A stretch of 64,000 nt of DNA from Rhodocyclaceae bacterium (GCA_020248265.1 JADCHX010000002.1:510011-574010); one strand, 5' to 3'. Shown: positions 34,358 to 45,104, counted from the stretch's first letter. Notes: generated by a model from the letters alone, not told the origin. A program made the numbers and translations.

Positions 34358-34401
34358 AGTATAAGGGGCCGGCCCGCGCAGCCGTGCCAGTTTATACTGG
34401 C
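34358..34401. promoter_or_regulatory. Divergent -10 boxes and GCCAGT/ACTGGC operator-like palindrome
   Basis: On the minus strand TATACT lies at 34363-34358, serving the amidohydrolase pair. On the plus strand TATACT lies at 34393-34398, serving the dehydrogenase at 34442. The plus-strand box is inside the palindrome GCCAGT-TTAT-ACTGGC (34386-34401), which could be a repressor site. The -35 boxes are poor on both sides. Confidence 0.5.
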
Positions 34402-34441
34402 CACAGGCATACCCGAACCGCAAGCCGGAGGAGCAATACCA

Positions 34442-35380
34442 ATGAGCAACACCCACCAAACGATGCTGGTCGTCGGCGGCGGCATCATGGGCGCAGGCAT
34501 CGCCACGTCCTTCGCGTCGGCCGGCTGGACCGTGCACGTGATGAGCCCGTCGAAGAAGACCCGCGACGGCCTGCCCGCCAGCATCCGCACCGGCCTGTCG
34601 AAGCTGCAGGTCGACGAGTCGCTGGCCGACAAGGTCGGCATCCACGAATCGCTCGATACGGTGCCCTGGCCTGCGCTCGCGCTGGTCGTCGAATCGGTGA
34701 CCGAAGACCTGCCGCTGAAACAGCGGCTGTTCCCCGACATCGCGGCGCGCAGCACGCCGCAGACCATCCTCGCCACCAACACGTCCAGCTTCCCGATCGG
34801 CGACATCGCGAAGGCGGTGCCGGAAGCCGACCGCGCACGCGTCGCCGGCCTGCACTACTTCATGCCGGCGCACCTGGTGCCGCTGGTCGAGATCGTGCGT
34901 TCCGAATTCACGGCCGACTGGGTCGTCGACCGGCTCGAGGGCTGGATGCGCGATGCGCGCAAGGCACCGATCCGGGTGAACAAGGACATCTGCGGCTTCA
35001 TCGGCAACCGCCTGCAGGCGGCGCTGATCCGCGAGGCGCTCTACCTCGTGGAATCGGGCGTGACCACCGCGCAGGGCATCGACGACGCGGTGCGCTTCGG
35101 TTTCGGCTTCCGCTTCCTCGCCTGCGGCCCCATGAAGCAGAAAGAGTTCTCGGGCTGGGACACCAATCTCGCGGCCGGAAACGTGATCTACCCGACGCTG
35201 TGCAACAACGCGAAGCACGGGGACATGCTGCACGGGATGGTTGCCGCCGGCCACATCGGCATGAAGACGAAGCAGGGCTTCTGGGAATACACCGACGAGA
35301 AGATCGCGGCCGAGAAGGCCGCGTACGAGAAGAAGCTGCGCCAGGCATTCGAACTGCTGCAGTCGGAACTCGGCGGCTGA
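34442..35380 (+). CDS. 3-hydroxyacyl-CoA dehydrogenase family protein
   Basis: 312-residue cytosolic NAD-dependent oxidoreductase. Rossmann motif VVGGGIMGAGIATSFASAGW; ATNTSSFPIGDIA and GLHYFMPAHLVPLVEIV correspond to the active-site region of 3HCDH enzymes (HFMPP in the classical form). The C-terminal domain holds DICGFIGNRLQAALIREAL. It may act on a beta-hydroxy acid such as carnitine or hydroxybutyrate. GGAGGAG precedes the ATG at 34442. Confidence 0.9.
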   Translation: MSNTHQTMLVVGGGIMGAGIATSFASAGWTVHVMSPSKKTRDGLPASIRTGLSKLQVDESLADKVGIHESLDTVPWPALALVVESVTEDLPLKQRLFPDIAARSTPQTILATNTSSFPIGDIAKAVPEADRARVAGLHYFMPAHLVPLVEIVRSEFTADWVVDRLEGWMRDARKAPIRVNKDICGFIGNRLQAALIREALYLVESGVTTAQGIDDAVRFGFGFRFLACGPMKQKEFSGWDTNLAAGNVIYPTLCNNAKHGDMLHGMVAAGHIGMKTKQGFWEYTDEKIAAEKAAYEKKLRQAFELLQSELGG

Positions 35381-35412
35381 ATCCCGGGCCGGATCTCGCG
35401 CCCGATCGCAGC

Positions 35413-35452
35413 GCGTAACGCGGATACCGACGGCGCGGTACCCGCGTTGCGT
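35413..35452. terminator. Hairpin between convergent dehydrogenase and RidA genes
   Basis: AACGCGG (35417-35423) pairs with CCGCGTT (35442-35448), with further inner pairing GGTACCG-like. There is no U-run, so intrinsic termination is only possible. Confidence 0.3.
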
Positions 35453-35462
35453 CCCGCGGCGA

Positions 35463-35813
35463 TTACTTCGCCGCGATGACCATGATCTCGATCAGGGTCG
35501 TCGGGTTGCCGAGGCCGACCTGCACGGTCGCGCGCGAGGGCAGGTTGTTCGGATCGACCCAGGCGAGCCAGGCCTCGTCCATGCCGGGCTTGTTGCGCAT
35601 GTCGGAGATGTAGCAGGTGGCGGAAAGGATCTTCGACTTGTTCGTGCCACAGAGCGCGAGCGCACGGTCGATGTCGGCCAGCACCTGTTCGGTCTGCCCC
35701 TTGGTGTCGAGGGTCTCGTCGGATGCGACCATGCCGGCGAGATAGCACACGCCGTTGTACTCGACGGCGTCGCTGAGTTTCGGGCCGGAAGGATGACGGA
35801 CGATCGTGCTCAT
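35463..35813 (-). CDS. RidA family (YjgF/UK114) deaminase
   Basis: 116-residue cytosolic protein of the Rid family, which hydrolyses reactive enamine/imine intermediates. Family features: YNGVCYLAGMVASDETLDTKGQ at the start, then ILSATCYISDMRNKPG and the substrate-binding Arg in SRATVQVGLGNP. The first residues MSTIVRHPSGPK and an excellent AAGGAG site support the start. It is convergent with the dehydrogenase gene. Confidence 0.92.
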   Translation of the reverse strand: MSTIVRHPSGPKLSDAVEYNGVCYLAGMVASDETLDTKGQTEQVLADIDRALALCGTNKSKILSATCYISDMRNKPGMDEAWLAWVDPNNLPSRATVQVGLGNPTTLIEIMVIAAK

Positions 35814-35873
35814 GGGTGGACTCCTTGGTTGGCGGAACGGCGGAGCTTAGCGAGTGCATCCGGCGTGCGCAAA

Positions 35874-37202
35874 TCAGCGGTAGCGCAGCACCTCGGTCAA
35901 CCCGACCGGAGAGGCCTGGTTGCCCCAGGAGGTGCGCACATGCGTCACCACCGCCGCCACCTGCTCGTCGGTCAGCAGGTGCGAGAACGGCGGCATGCCG
36001 TAGGGCCTCGGGTTGCCGCTGGTGGAGGGCAGGAACCCGCCCGACAGCACCACGCGGATCACGTTCGCCGGATTGGCCATCAGCAGGGCCCGGTTGCCGG
36101 CCAGCGGCGGAAATGTACCCGTGCTGCCGCGGCCGTCGTCGCCATGGCAGTCCGCACAATGATCGGCGTAGATCGCCGCACCCAGGCTGGCGATGCGCGG
36201 TGCGACCGGCGCCGGGGCCGGTGCCGCTGCTGACGGTACCGGTGCCGGTGCCGCAGGCAGCGAACGCAGGAACGTGGCCATCGCCGCCAGGTCTTCGCGC
36301 GACAGATGCTGCGTGCTGCGATGGACGACCTCCGCCATCGGCCCGAGCACCGACGCGTGGCCGTTGACGCCGTCGCGCAGCAGCCGCACGACGTCCTGCT
36401 CCGACCATCGGGCCACGCCGCCCTCGGTGTCGGAGGCGAGCGACGGGGCATACCAGCGCTGCATCGGCACGAGGCCGCCCGACCACTCGAGCGCGGTGTC
36501 GGTCGCGCCCCAGGCATTGCGCGGCGCGTGGCAGGCGCTGCAGTGGCCCAGCCCGCGGACGAGGTAGGCACCCCGGTTCCATCCCGCGTCGCGCGCTGGA
36601 TCGTCGCGCCACGGCTCGGGCCGGAAATACAGGGCGCGCCAGACCGCAAGTGCTGCCTGCGAGTCGTACGGAAAGCGCAATGCATGCGACGGATTGGGCT
36701 GCTCGACCGGCGGCAACGTGCGCAGGAACGCGAAGATCGCATCGGCATCGGCGCGGGTGATGCGGGTGTAGTGAGCGTACGGAAACGCCGGATAGAGCAG
36801 CCGCCCATCCCTGGAGCGCCCGTTGTGGAGCGCGCGCCAGAAATGCGAGGCGTTCCAGTCGCCCAGCCCGGTCGCGGGATCGGGCGTGAGATTGCCGGCA
36901 TACACCACGCCGAACGGGGTCTCGATGCCACGGCCACCCGCCCACTCGGCACCACCGCGTGCGGTATGGCAGCCGGCGCAGTTGCCGGCACGCGCAAGGT
37001 AGGCGCCGCGTTCGACCAGGGCAGCCTGCGCGACCCGGTCGACCTGCGGTGCCACCCCGGGCTCGACCGGGTCCTCGCCGCGCAGGTTCAACGCCACGAC
37101 CAGTGCAGCGGCCGTCCCGGCCAGCGCCAGCAGGCCGGTGACCACACGCAGCCACAGTGCAAGCCTGCCAGCCCGTCGGTGACCATCGATGACACGGCTC
37201 AC
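35874..37202 (-). CDS. Triheme c-type cytochrome (alcohol/gluconate dehydrogenase cytochrome subunit-like)
   Basis: 442-residue periplasmic, membrane-anchored cytochrome with three haem sites: CAGCH, CSACH and CADCH. An N-terminal hydrophobic segment (LALWLRVVTGLLALAG) anchors it. ETPFGVVYAGNLTPDPATGLGDW is conserved in the cytochrome subunits of membrane alcohol and gluconate dehydrogenases. A Pro/Ala linker precedes the third haem domain. The start is GTG 37202, overlapping the c4-type gene stop (GTGA). No dehydrogenase subunit is adjacent, so the electron donor is uncertain. Confidence 0.88.
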   Translation of the reverse strand: MSRVIDGHRRAGRLALWLRVVTGLLALAGTAAALVVALNLRGEDPVEPGVAPQVDRVAQAALVERGAYLARAGNCAGCHTARGGAEWAGGRGIETPFGVVYAGNLTPDPATGLGDWNASHFWRALHNGRSRDGRLLYPAFPYAHYTRITRADADAIFAFLRTLPPVEQPNPSHALRFPYDSQAALAVWRALYFRPEPWRDDPARDAGWNRGAYLVRGLGHCSACHAPRNAWGATDTALEWSGGLVPMQRWYAPSLASDTEGGVARWSEQDVVRLLRDGVNGHASVLGPMAEVVHRSTQHLSREDLAAMATFLRSLPAAPAPVPSAAAPAPAPVAPRIASLGAAIYADHCADCHGDDGRGSTGTFPPLAGNRALLMANPANVIRVVLSGGFLPSTSGNPRPYGMPPFSHLLTDEQVAAVVTHVRTSWGNQASPVGLTEVLRYR

Positions 37203-37879
37203 GGAATGCTCCCGCACCGCAGCGGCAGTGGTGCGGCCGGCGCGCCTGCAGGCCGCCCCCCCGACGGCACCGGCTGCGCAGACAGCCACGCGGCGGCAGC
37301 CGCGACATCCTCGCCGGTCATGCGGGACGCGATCTGCGCCATGCAGTCGGGCTCGGCCGCGCGCCGCTGTTTCGACTGCCACGCCCCGACCTGCCCGGCG
37401 ATGTAGTCGCGCGGCAGACCCAGCAGGCCCGGCATTGCCGGCAGCACGCCGGTCAGCGCTTCGCCATGGCACGCCGTGCAGGCCGGCAACCGGCGCGCCG
37501 GATCGCCTTCACGGACCAGCCGTTCGCCGCGGGCGAGTTGCGCGGCATCGACCTTCGCAGCTGCCGGCGGGGGATAAGGCAGCGCCTGACGTGAAAACCA
37601 GGTCGCGATCTCCAGCAGGTAGGCGTCGGACAGATGCTGCACCAGGTAGCCCATCGCCGCATTGGAACGGCGTCCTTCCCGGAAGTGGAGCAGCTGGTTG
37701 TACAGATAGCCTGCAGGCTTGCCGGCGATCCTCGGGAAGTAGCCCTCTGCGGTGGCCCGCCCCTCCTGGCCATGGCAGGGTGTGCAGGCCTGCATCCGGC
37801 GTGCCATCGGATCGCGCGCGGCTGCCGTGTCCTGCGCCAGGGCAACCGGCACGCATGCTGGCAGCGCGCACGCAAACAC
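37199..37879 (-). CDS. Cytochrome c4-like dihaem protein (start uncertain)
   Basis: Periplasmic cytochrome of about 226 residues with two haem sites, CTPCH and CTACH, in two similar halves (RDPMARRMQACTPCHG and DPARRLPACTACHGEAL), as in cytochrome c4. GTG at 37879 gives a short, uncharged signal (MFACALPACVPVALAQ). CTG at 37903 would give a much better signal (RRWLARVVFACALP), and the only other standard start, GTG 38005, overlaps the upstream gene by 86 nt. Lies between the HtrA-like gene and the triheme cytochrome. Confidence 0.82.
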   Translation of the reverse strand: MFACALPACVPVALAQDTAAARDPMARRMQACTPCHGQEGRATAEGYFPRIAGKPAGYLYNQLLHFREGRRSNAAMGYLVQHLSDAYLLEIATWFSRQALPYPPPAAAKVDAAQLARGERLVREGDPARRLPACTACHGEALTGVLPAMPGLLGLPRDYIAGQVGAWQSKQRRAAEPDCMAQIASRMTGEDVAAAAAWLSAQPVPSGGRPAGAPAAPLPLRCGSIP

Positions 37880-37919
37880 GACCCGCGCCAGCCATCGGCG
37901 CAGCGCAGCCCCCGCGACC

Positions 37920-39074
37920 CTAGAGTGTCGGCTGGCCCCGGAAGTGGTCGTACCGGTCCATCGATTCGATGCCCAGTTCGAGCATACGGTTTCCCTGTAG
38001 CACACGCAGCGGCACCTTCACCCCGGGCTTGCCATAGGCCCAGAGCCGTTGGTAGAGATCGGCCTGGCCGGCGAGTTCCTGGCCGGCCAGTGCGGTGATG
38101 ATATCGCCCCGACGCAATCCTGCCTTCTGCGCGGGGCTTTCCGGAGTCACCCGGGTGACGACGATACGCCCCTGCACTTCCTGGGTGTGCACGCCGAGCC
38201 AGGGACGGGCATCGGAGCGCCGGCCGTTCGCGATCAGGTCGCCGAGGATCGGCCGCAGTGCGTTGATCGGGATGAACATGTTGCCCGGGAAGTTCGCCCT
38301 CGGCTGCACCGCATCGGCAACGAACAGCGAGCCGATGCCGAGCAGGCGCCCATCGCGGCCGATCAGCGCCGCACCGGCGAAATCGCCGCGCGGCGGCGCA
38401 GTGAAGATCGCATCGTCGAGGATGTACTCCCAGTAGCCGGTGAAGGTCCGGCGCGACGCCACGTAGGCCACGTCAGCCGCCACCGCACTGGCGACCAGCA
38501 CCGCTTCGGTCGCCTCGAGGGCAGCGGAGTCGCCAAGTTCCACCGGCCGCACCGCGAGCGGCGTGCTGGTGCGGATCAGCGCGAGGCCGGTCGGCTGGTC
38601 GAAGGCAACCAGCGACGCCGGCACGCTCTTGCCCTCGCCGGTGAAGACCTCGATCCGCGAAGCCTCGACCACGATGTAGCCGATGGTGAGGATGAGGCCG
38701 CTGCTGTCGATCACCACCCCGGTGCCTTCGCGGTCGGGACCGAGCAGTTCCATCGAAGTGGCATCGCGCAATGCCTTCATTCGGATACGGACCACTGCGC
38801 CCACCGCCTCGCGCAGCCGGGCGGCTGCCGCGGACGCATCGGCGGAGACGGCGGCAGCCGGTTCCGCGGGCGGCGACTTGCCTTGCGCCCGCGCCTGCGG
38901 CACCCCTGTGGGCATCGCCACGACGAGCGCCAGCAGCACGCCGGTGAACAGGCGTCCGATGCGCACCGCTACCGGAGACGGGACCCACGCCGTGAGCCGA
39001 CACCGACCTCCCGGTATGGTCTCGGCATCGAGACTGCGGCCTGGGCTGCGTGGCGGCGGCAATGCGTCATCCAT
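37920..39074 (-). CDS. HtrA-like S1C/PDZ protein lacking the catalytic triad (pseudoprotease)
   Basis: 384-residue protein with an N-terminal hydrophobic segment (about 40-62), a trypsin-like S1C fold (about 88-260) and a PDZ domain (about 295-370, VTRVTPESPAQKAGLRRGDI). The fold motifs are readable but the active residues are changed: the catalytic His is Tyr133 (LTIGYIVV instead of LTNAHVV), the Asp is Gly163 (DQPTGLALI) and the Ser is Phe232 (GDFAGAAL instead of GNSGGPL). It should be a periplasmic chaperone or scaffold rather than a protease. It heads the leftward cytochrome operon and is divergent from fccAB. Confidence 0.85.
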   Translation of the reverse strand: MDDALPPPRSPGRSLDAETIPGGRCRLTAWVPSPVAVRIGRLFTGVLLALVVAMPTGVPQARAQGKSPPAEPAAAVSADASAAAARLREAVGAVVRIRMKALRDATSMELLGPDREGTGVVIDSSGLILTIGYIVVEASRIEVFTGEGKSVPASLVAFDQPTGLALIRTSTPLAVRPVELGDSAALEATEAVLVASAVAADVAYVASRRTFTGYWEYILDDAIFTAPPRGDFAGAALIGRDGRLLGIGSLFVADAVQPRANFPGNMFIPINALRPILGDLIANGRRSDARPWLGVHTQEVQGRIVVTRVTPESPAQKAGLRRGDIITALAGQELAGQADLYQRLWAYGKPGVKVPLRVLQGNRMLELGIESMDRYDHFRGQPTL

Positions 39075-39194
39075 CGGGGCTCTCCACGGCAGTTGCAAAC
39101 GACCGGAGTGTGACACGAAGCCCGCCCTCCGCCGATGAGCTGCCCTCTGTTCCAGCCAAAGCCGGCGCGTCATATCCTTATTCGATTTCATGCG

Positions 39195-39223
39195 TTCCAA
39201 CCGGCGCTCCGAGCCGCGATAAT
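39195..39223 (+). promoter_or_regulatory. Possible sigma-70 promoter of fccAB
   Basis: TTCCAA (39195-39200) and GATAAT (39218-39223) are spaced 17 nt; the -10 matches 5 of 6. Transcription would start near 39231, about 95 nt before the FccA start. The 251-bp gap (39075-39325) also holds a CCCAGCC/GGCTGGG inverted repeat. Confidence 0.4.
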
Positions 39224-39325
39224 GCGCACCCCAGCCGTGCAGCCATGGCTGGGCCGGAGCCCGCCCGCATTGCCGCGTCCTTGCACCGCATTGCCCGTCC
39301 GGGCTGCAACGAACCAGGAGCCTCG

Positions 39326-39652
39326 ATGATGGCATTTCCCCGGAGTATCGCAGGTGCGCTGCTGCTCGCAGCAGCCGCGGCAGGCAGTGCCGCCGCGCAG
39401 ACCCCGTCGGAGCGTCAGGTACGCGGATGGGCGGCGAGCTGTGCCGCCTGCCACAACACGGAAGGCCGTTCCGTCGGCGGCTTCCCTGCCCTGGCTGGCC
39501 GCAATGCCGACGACACCTACCGCGCGCTGATCGAGTTCCAGTCGGGGCAGCGTCCGGCCGCGACGATCATGCACCAGCACGCCCGCGGCTACACGACAGA
39601 CGAGCTGCGACGCATTGCCGAGTGGTTCGCGAACGTGAAACCCGCCCGCTAG
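39326..39652 (+). CDS. fccA: Cytochrome c subunit of flavocytochrome c sulfide dehydrogenase
   Basis: 108-residue monohaem periplasmic cytochrome: signal MMAFPRSIAGALLLAAAAAG (cleaved after AAA), haem site CAACH, and axial Met probably in IMHQHARGYTTDEL. YRALIEFQSGQRPAATIMHQ is typical of small c-type cytochromes paired with FccB/SoxF. AGGAG at 39316-39320 supports ATG 39326 or 39329. Stop is 20 nt before fccB. Confidence 0.85.
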   Translation: MMAFPRSIAGALLLAAAAAGSAAAQTPSERQVRGWAASCAACHNTEGRSVGGFPALAGRNADDTYRALIEFQSGQRPAATIMHQHARGYTTDELRRIAEWFANVKPAR

Positions 39653-39672
39653 GCCGACACCGGAGTCCCCGC

Positions 39673-40935
39673 ATGAGCGTCAATCGCAGAACCTTCATCA
39701 AGGCCGGTGCCGCCGGTGTCGGCCTCGCACTTAGTGGCTGTGCCGCAATCCCTGATCGCCCCCTGGCACGCGTGGTCGTGATCGGCGGGGGCTATGGCGG
39801 CGCCACCGCCGCCAAGTACCTCCGGCTCTGGGAGCCGCGGCTCGACGTTACGCTGGTCGAGCGCAACGAGGCGTTCGTGTCGTGCCCGATCAGCAACCTG
39901 GTCCTGGCCGGCACCGAGAAGATCGAGAACCTGACCGTCCGCTACGACGGCTTGCGCAAGTACGGCGTGCGAGTCATCCGCGACGACGCGACTGCGATCG
40001 ACTACGACAAGCGCGTCGTACGCCTCGCGCGCGGCGATGCGCTGCCCTGGGACCGGCTGATCGTCGCCCCCGGCATCGACTTCCAGTACGAACAGATCCC
40101 GGGGCTGGACAACGCAGCGGCACAGTCGCGGGTGCTGCACGCCTGGAAGGCCGGCCCGCAGACAGTCGCCCTGCGTCGCCAGCTCGAAGCGATGCCCGAC
40201 GGCGGCGTGTTCGCGATCTCGATCCCGCGCTCCCCGTACCGCTGCCCGCCCGGGCCCTACGAGCGTGCGTCGGTGGTCGCAGACTACTTCCGTCAGTACA
40301 AGCCGAAGTCGAAGGTGCTGGTGCTCGATGCGAACGCCGACATCGTGTCCAAGCCGGCTCTGTTCCGCGGCGTCTGGGAGGAGCGCTACAAAGGCATCGT
40401 CGAGTACCGTCCGAACAGCGAACTGGTCGAGTTCGACGCGAAAGCCAACGTGGCGCGCATGCAGGTCGAAGACGTGAAGGCCAGCCTGTTCAACATCATC
40501 CCGCCGCAGCGCGCCGGCAACATCGCCAGCGAGCTGATCACCGTCAATCGGCAGTGGTGCGGGGTCGAGTTCCTCGGCTTCGAATCGCTGAAGATTCCGG
40601 GCGTACACGTCATCGGCGATGCGACGGCGCCGGCGCCGGCGATGCCCAAGTCGGGCTTCATGGCGAACAACCATGCGAAGGTCGCTGCCGACGCGGTGAT
40701 CGCGAAACTGACCGGTCAGCCGGTGAATACGGATCCGATCATCGCGAACACCTGCTACAGCTTCCTCACCACGACCGAGGCGGTGCATGTAGCGTCGGTC
40801 CACAAGTACGACCGCGACCAGAAGACGCTAGTGGTCGTGAAGGGGTCGGGCGGCCTGTCGCCCGGGCGCACGGCACTGGAGGGCGCGTACGCGTACGCAT
40901 GGGCGCGCAACATCTGGGCAGACGCGCTGGGCTGA
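39673..40935 (+). CDS. fccB: Flavocytochrome c sulfide dehydrogenase flavoprotein subunit
   Basis: 420-residue Tat-exported FAD enzyme oxidising sulfide to sulfur or polysulfide, passing electrons to FccA. Twin-Arg signal NRRTFIKAGAAGVGLALSGC; FAD site VVVIGGGYGGATAAKYL. Family cysteines are in SCPISNLVLAG and YRCPPGPYERAS, positions used for covalent flavin or the redox disulfide. The C-terminal FCSD flavin-binding domain has NTCYSFLTTTEAVHV. Together with fccA it could be annotated soxEF. Substrate could also be another sulfur donor; the call is secure at family level. Confidence 0.9.
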   Translation: MSVNRRTFIKAGAAGVGLALSGCAAIPDRPLARVVVIGGGYGGATAAKYLRLWEPRLDVTLVERNEAFVSCPISNLVLAGTEKIENLTVRYDGLRKYGVRVIRDDATAIDYDKRVVRLARGDALPWDRLIVAPGIDFQYEQIPGLDNAAAQSRVLHAWKAGPQTVALRRQLEAMPDGGVFAISIPRSPYRCPPGPYERASVVADYFRQYKPKSKVLVLDANADIVSKPALFRGVWEERYKGIVEYRPNSELVEFDAKANVARMQVEDVKASLFNIIPPQRAGNIASELITVNRQWCGVEFLGFESLKIPGVHVIGDATAPAPAMPKSGFMANNHAKVAADAVIAKLTGQPVNTDPIIANTCYSFLTTTEAVHVASVHKYDRDQKTLVVVKGSGGLSPGRTALEGAYAYAWARNIWADALG

Positions 40936-41455
40936 CAGGGTGGTGCGGGGACGCTGGCAGCGGGTGGCTGCCGCGACGAGCCGGGCTGTGGACACAGACA
41001 GCGGGTGGCTTCCGCGACGGCCAGCGCGGGGCCGCGGACACCGGGCTGCCGACTCCGTTCATGTCCCCCGGCGCCGGGCGCGGCTGCGCCCGGCGCCTCC
41101 TCCTTTGCTTCACTCCGTCGGCAACCCGATGCCCGCGTCCTTGCCAGCGCAGCGCAGTGCCAGGCGGAGTCGGTGCCCTGCGACAGCAGCCGCCTGACAT
41201 ACGCCGGGGTCCACGCCCGGACTCTGGCCCTGGCACCGCCACGATCTCCACACGGCACCTCCGCGGCGCGAGGTGATGGGGCACCCTGCGGAGCGAGGTA
41301 AAGGAGGAGACTCCGGGCGGTCTACCGCCCGGAGTCGGGGGACACGAGCGCAGCAGGGTGCCCCGTCGCCTCGAGCCTGCACCAGCCCGACCGGAACGGC
41401 ACAGACACAGACACGCGCCCGCCGGACATCGACGCGCGCACCGCCAGCCCCACCG
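40936..41455. repeat. Non-coding repeat and hairpin block between fccB and clpA
   Basis: 520 bp without a credible gene. It contains a two-copy degenerate tandem repeat of period 41 bp (40959-40978 and 41000-41019, 19 of 20 bases equal). It contains a 12-bp perfect hairpin at 41070-41097 and another at 41309-41336 inside an outer stem (41278-41289 with 41353-41364). Two inverted copies of a 21-bp box (41097-41117 and 41289-41309, 18 of 21 equal) each adjoin a hairpin. It could be a mobile repeat, a termination region or structured RNA. Confidence 0.65.
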
Positions 41456-43744
<2,289 letters not shown>

Positions 43745-44068
43745 CTAGGTTTCTTCCATCACGCACTTCAGAGGGTGCTGGTGCTTGCGCGCGAACGCCA
43801 GCACTTGTTCCACTTTCGACTCGGCGAGATCCCGGGGGTAGACGCCGCAGACGCCCATGCCTTCGCGATGCACCTTCAGCATCACCTGGGTCGCCTGCTC
43901 ACGGGTCATCGTGAAGATCGACTGCAGCACGGCGACAACGAAATCCATGGGGGTGTAATCGTCATTCAGCAGCAACACCTTGAACATCGGAGGTGGCTTT
44001 ACACGACTTTTCTTCGCTTCGAGGACGGTTCCGCCCGAACCCTGGACTGCCATCGCCTTCGTCGCCAT
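43745..44068 (-). CDS. clpS: ATP-dependent Clp protease adaptor protein ClpS
   Basis: 107-residue adaptor delivering N-end-rule substrates to Clp[23 protein letters not shown] is the family hallmark; YTPMDFV and the following [12 protein letters not shown] form the N-degron pocket. ATG 44068 (MATKAMAVQ) fits the usual start; the frame is open to GTG 44158, which would add a repetitive Ala/Thr/Arg stretch, and ATG 44053 is also possible. Stop is immediately adjacent to the clpA start. Confidence 0.92.
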   Translation of the reverse strand: MATKAMAVQGSGGTVLEAKKSRVKPPPMFKVLLLNDDYTPMDFVVAVLQSIFTMTREQATQVMLKVHREGMGVCGVYPRDLAESKVEQVLAFARKHQHPLKCVMEET

Positions 44069-44446
44069 TGCCGTCGTCGCCACCCTCGCTGCCCTTGCTG
44101 CCTTCGTTACCGTTGCGACCACCGGGATCGCTCCGGGTTCCTGTTCATGCTTCCACACTCATGCGCCCTTCCGTGTGCCATTGTGGGCATTATGGTGAAA
44201 ACTGCAAGGGCCTGCCGGCCTGTTCCCTGCAAATACAGAGTGCCACGGCGTCCGCTTGACGGCACCGACGCAACGAGCGTAAAAAAGCGATTGTCTGGCG
44301 GTCGTTGAACGGGGAGACCGGACTAGCCATGTCCACTTCACGGGACTGCGTCTCCGTGTGCCTGCTTCAACTGCAGATGAGGGCGCCAGATGTCAGAGCA
44401 AGGGCTTCGCCTTCAATCGACGCAGAACGGATGAGGACGTTACGTC
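44069..44446. promoter_or_regulatory. clpS/csp divergent control region and long cold-shock leader
   Basis: 378 bp without a full gene. The left 90 bp can be read as a repetitive ClpS N-terminal extension. The rest holds the csp promoter (44256-44285) and a leader of about 155 nt, as is common for cspA-type mRNAs whose leaders act as RNA thermometers. No clpS promoter box was identified. Confidence 0.5.
44256..44285 (+). promoter_or_regulatory. Possible promoter for the cold-shock gene
   Basis: TTGACG at 44256-44261 and TAAAAA at 44280-44285, 18 nt apart, matching sigma-70 at 5 of 6 and 4 of 6. Transcription would begin near 44292. Confidence 0.4.
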
Positions 44447-44653
44447 ATGGCAACTGGCACGGTTAAGTGGTTCAACGACTCCAAGGGCTACGGGTTCATC
44501 ACGCCCGACGACGGCACTGAAGACCTGTTCGCGCATTTTTCCGCGATCACCATGAACGGTTTCAAGACGCTGAAAGAGGGCGAGAAGGTCTCGTTCGACG
44601 TCACCCAGGGCCAGAAGGGCAAGCAGGCCTCGAACATCCAGCGCGCCGGCTGA
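44447..44653 (+). CDS. Cold-shock domain protein
   Basis: 68-residue CspA-family RNA chaperone: [20 protein letters not shown] holds RNP1 (KGYGFI), and DLFAHFSAI corresponds to RNP2. It binds single-stranded RNA or DNA and melts secondary structure. GAGGACG lies upstream of the ATG at 44447. Next to clpSA, a frequent arrangement in proteobacteria (cspD/clpSA). Confidence 0.96.
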   Translation: MATGTVKWFNDSKGYGFITPDDGTEDLFAHFSAITMNGFKTLKEGEKVSFDVTQGQKGKQASNIQRAG

Positions 44654-45104
44654 GGTCGGCAGCCTGATCCGGCCGACGAGGCCGGGTTCGATGTTCCCGG
44701 GCTGAAGCTTCTTTCCGGGCGTCAGGAGCCATGGTTCGGCCTCCTCGCCGGTCTGAGGGCGCGCTCGCTTTCCGCGCAAGCCGTCAGGATTCGTGTCCGA
44801 CCAGGTCACGCCAGGAGCGAGTCAGCCGCTGGGTGAGCAGGCTGCACAGTTCCCAGATCCTACCGCACACCATTGAAGCGTATAGTCTTTTAGGCCTTCA
44901 ATGCAGTATGCCCGGCAATCTGCGGGTGGTACAAGGCTCCACACGGAATGCTGACAGTCGGGTACACTCTTGCGCGCCACACGTTGCTGTGGGGCGGGCA
45001 GATCCGGACGATGCATCTCGTGTCAACCGATCCGGGAGAGTGCCGTTAATGTGTTTGCCGAAGTACTTCGGCATTTCTGATTTCCAACCTCTAGAGGAAA
45101 TACC
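44654..45104. promoter_or_regulatory. 451-bp intergenic region upstream of small exported peptide
   Basis: No gene found beyond chance frames. Seen: TATAGT at 44881-44886 within an ATTGAAG/CTTCAAT inverted repeat (44872-44878 with the arm at about 44895-44902), TACACT at 44963-44968, and the perfect palindrome at 45056-45073. At the left end, GC-rich hairpins after the csp stop may terminate that transcript. The region probably carries the promoter of the gene at 45105. Confidence 0.4.
45056..45073. promoter_or_regulatory. 18-bp perfect palindrome, candidate operator
   Basis: TGCCGAAGTACTTCGGCA, an uninterrupted two-fold symmetric site 31 nt upstream of the ATG at 45105. It could bind a dimeric regulator or fold as an RNA hairpin just before the ribosome binding site (GAGGAAA). 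Confidence 0.55.

Noticed and set aside
37920-39074. Active HtrA/Deg protease
   Set aside because: All three catalytic positions are changed, so an active S1C protease is not supported.
41289-41364. Intrinsic terminator of clpA
   Set aside because: Very stable hairpins but no U-run in the clpA direction; could still stall transcription, so it is kept only as a repeat block.
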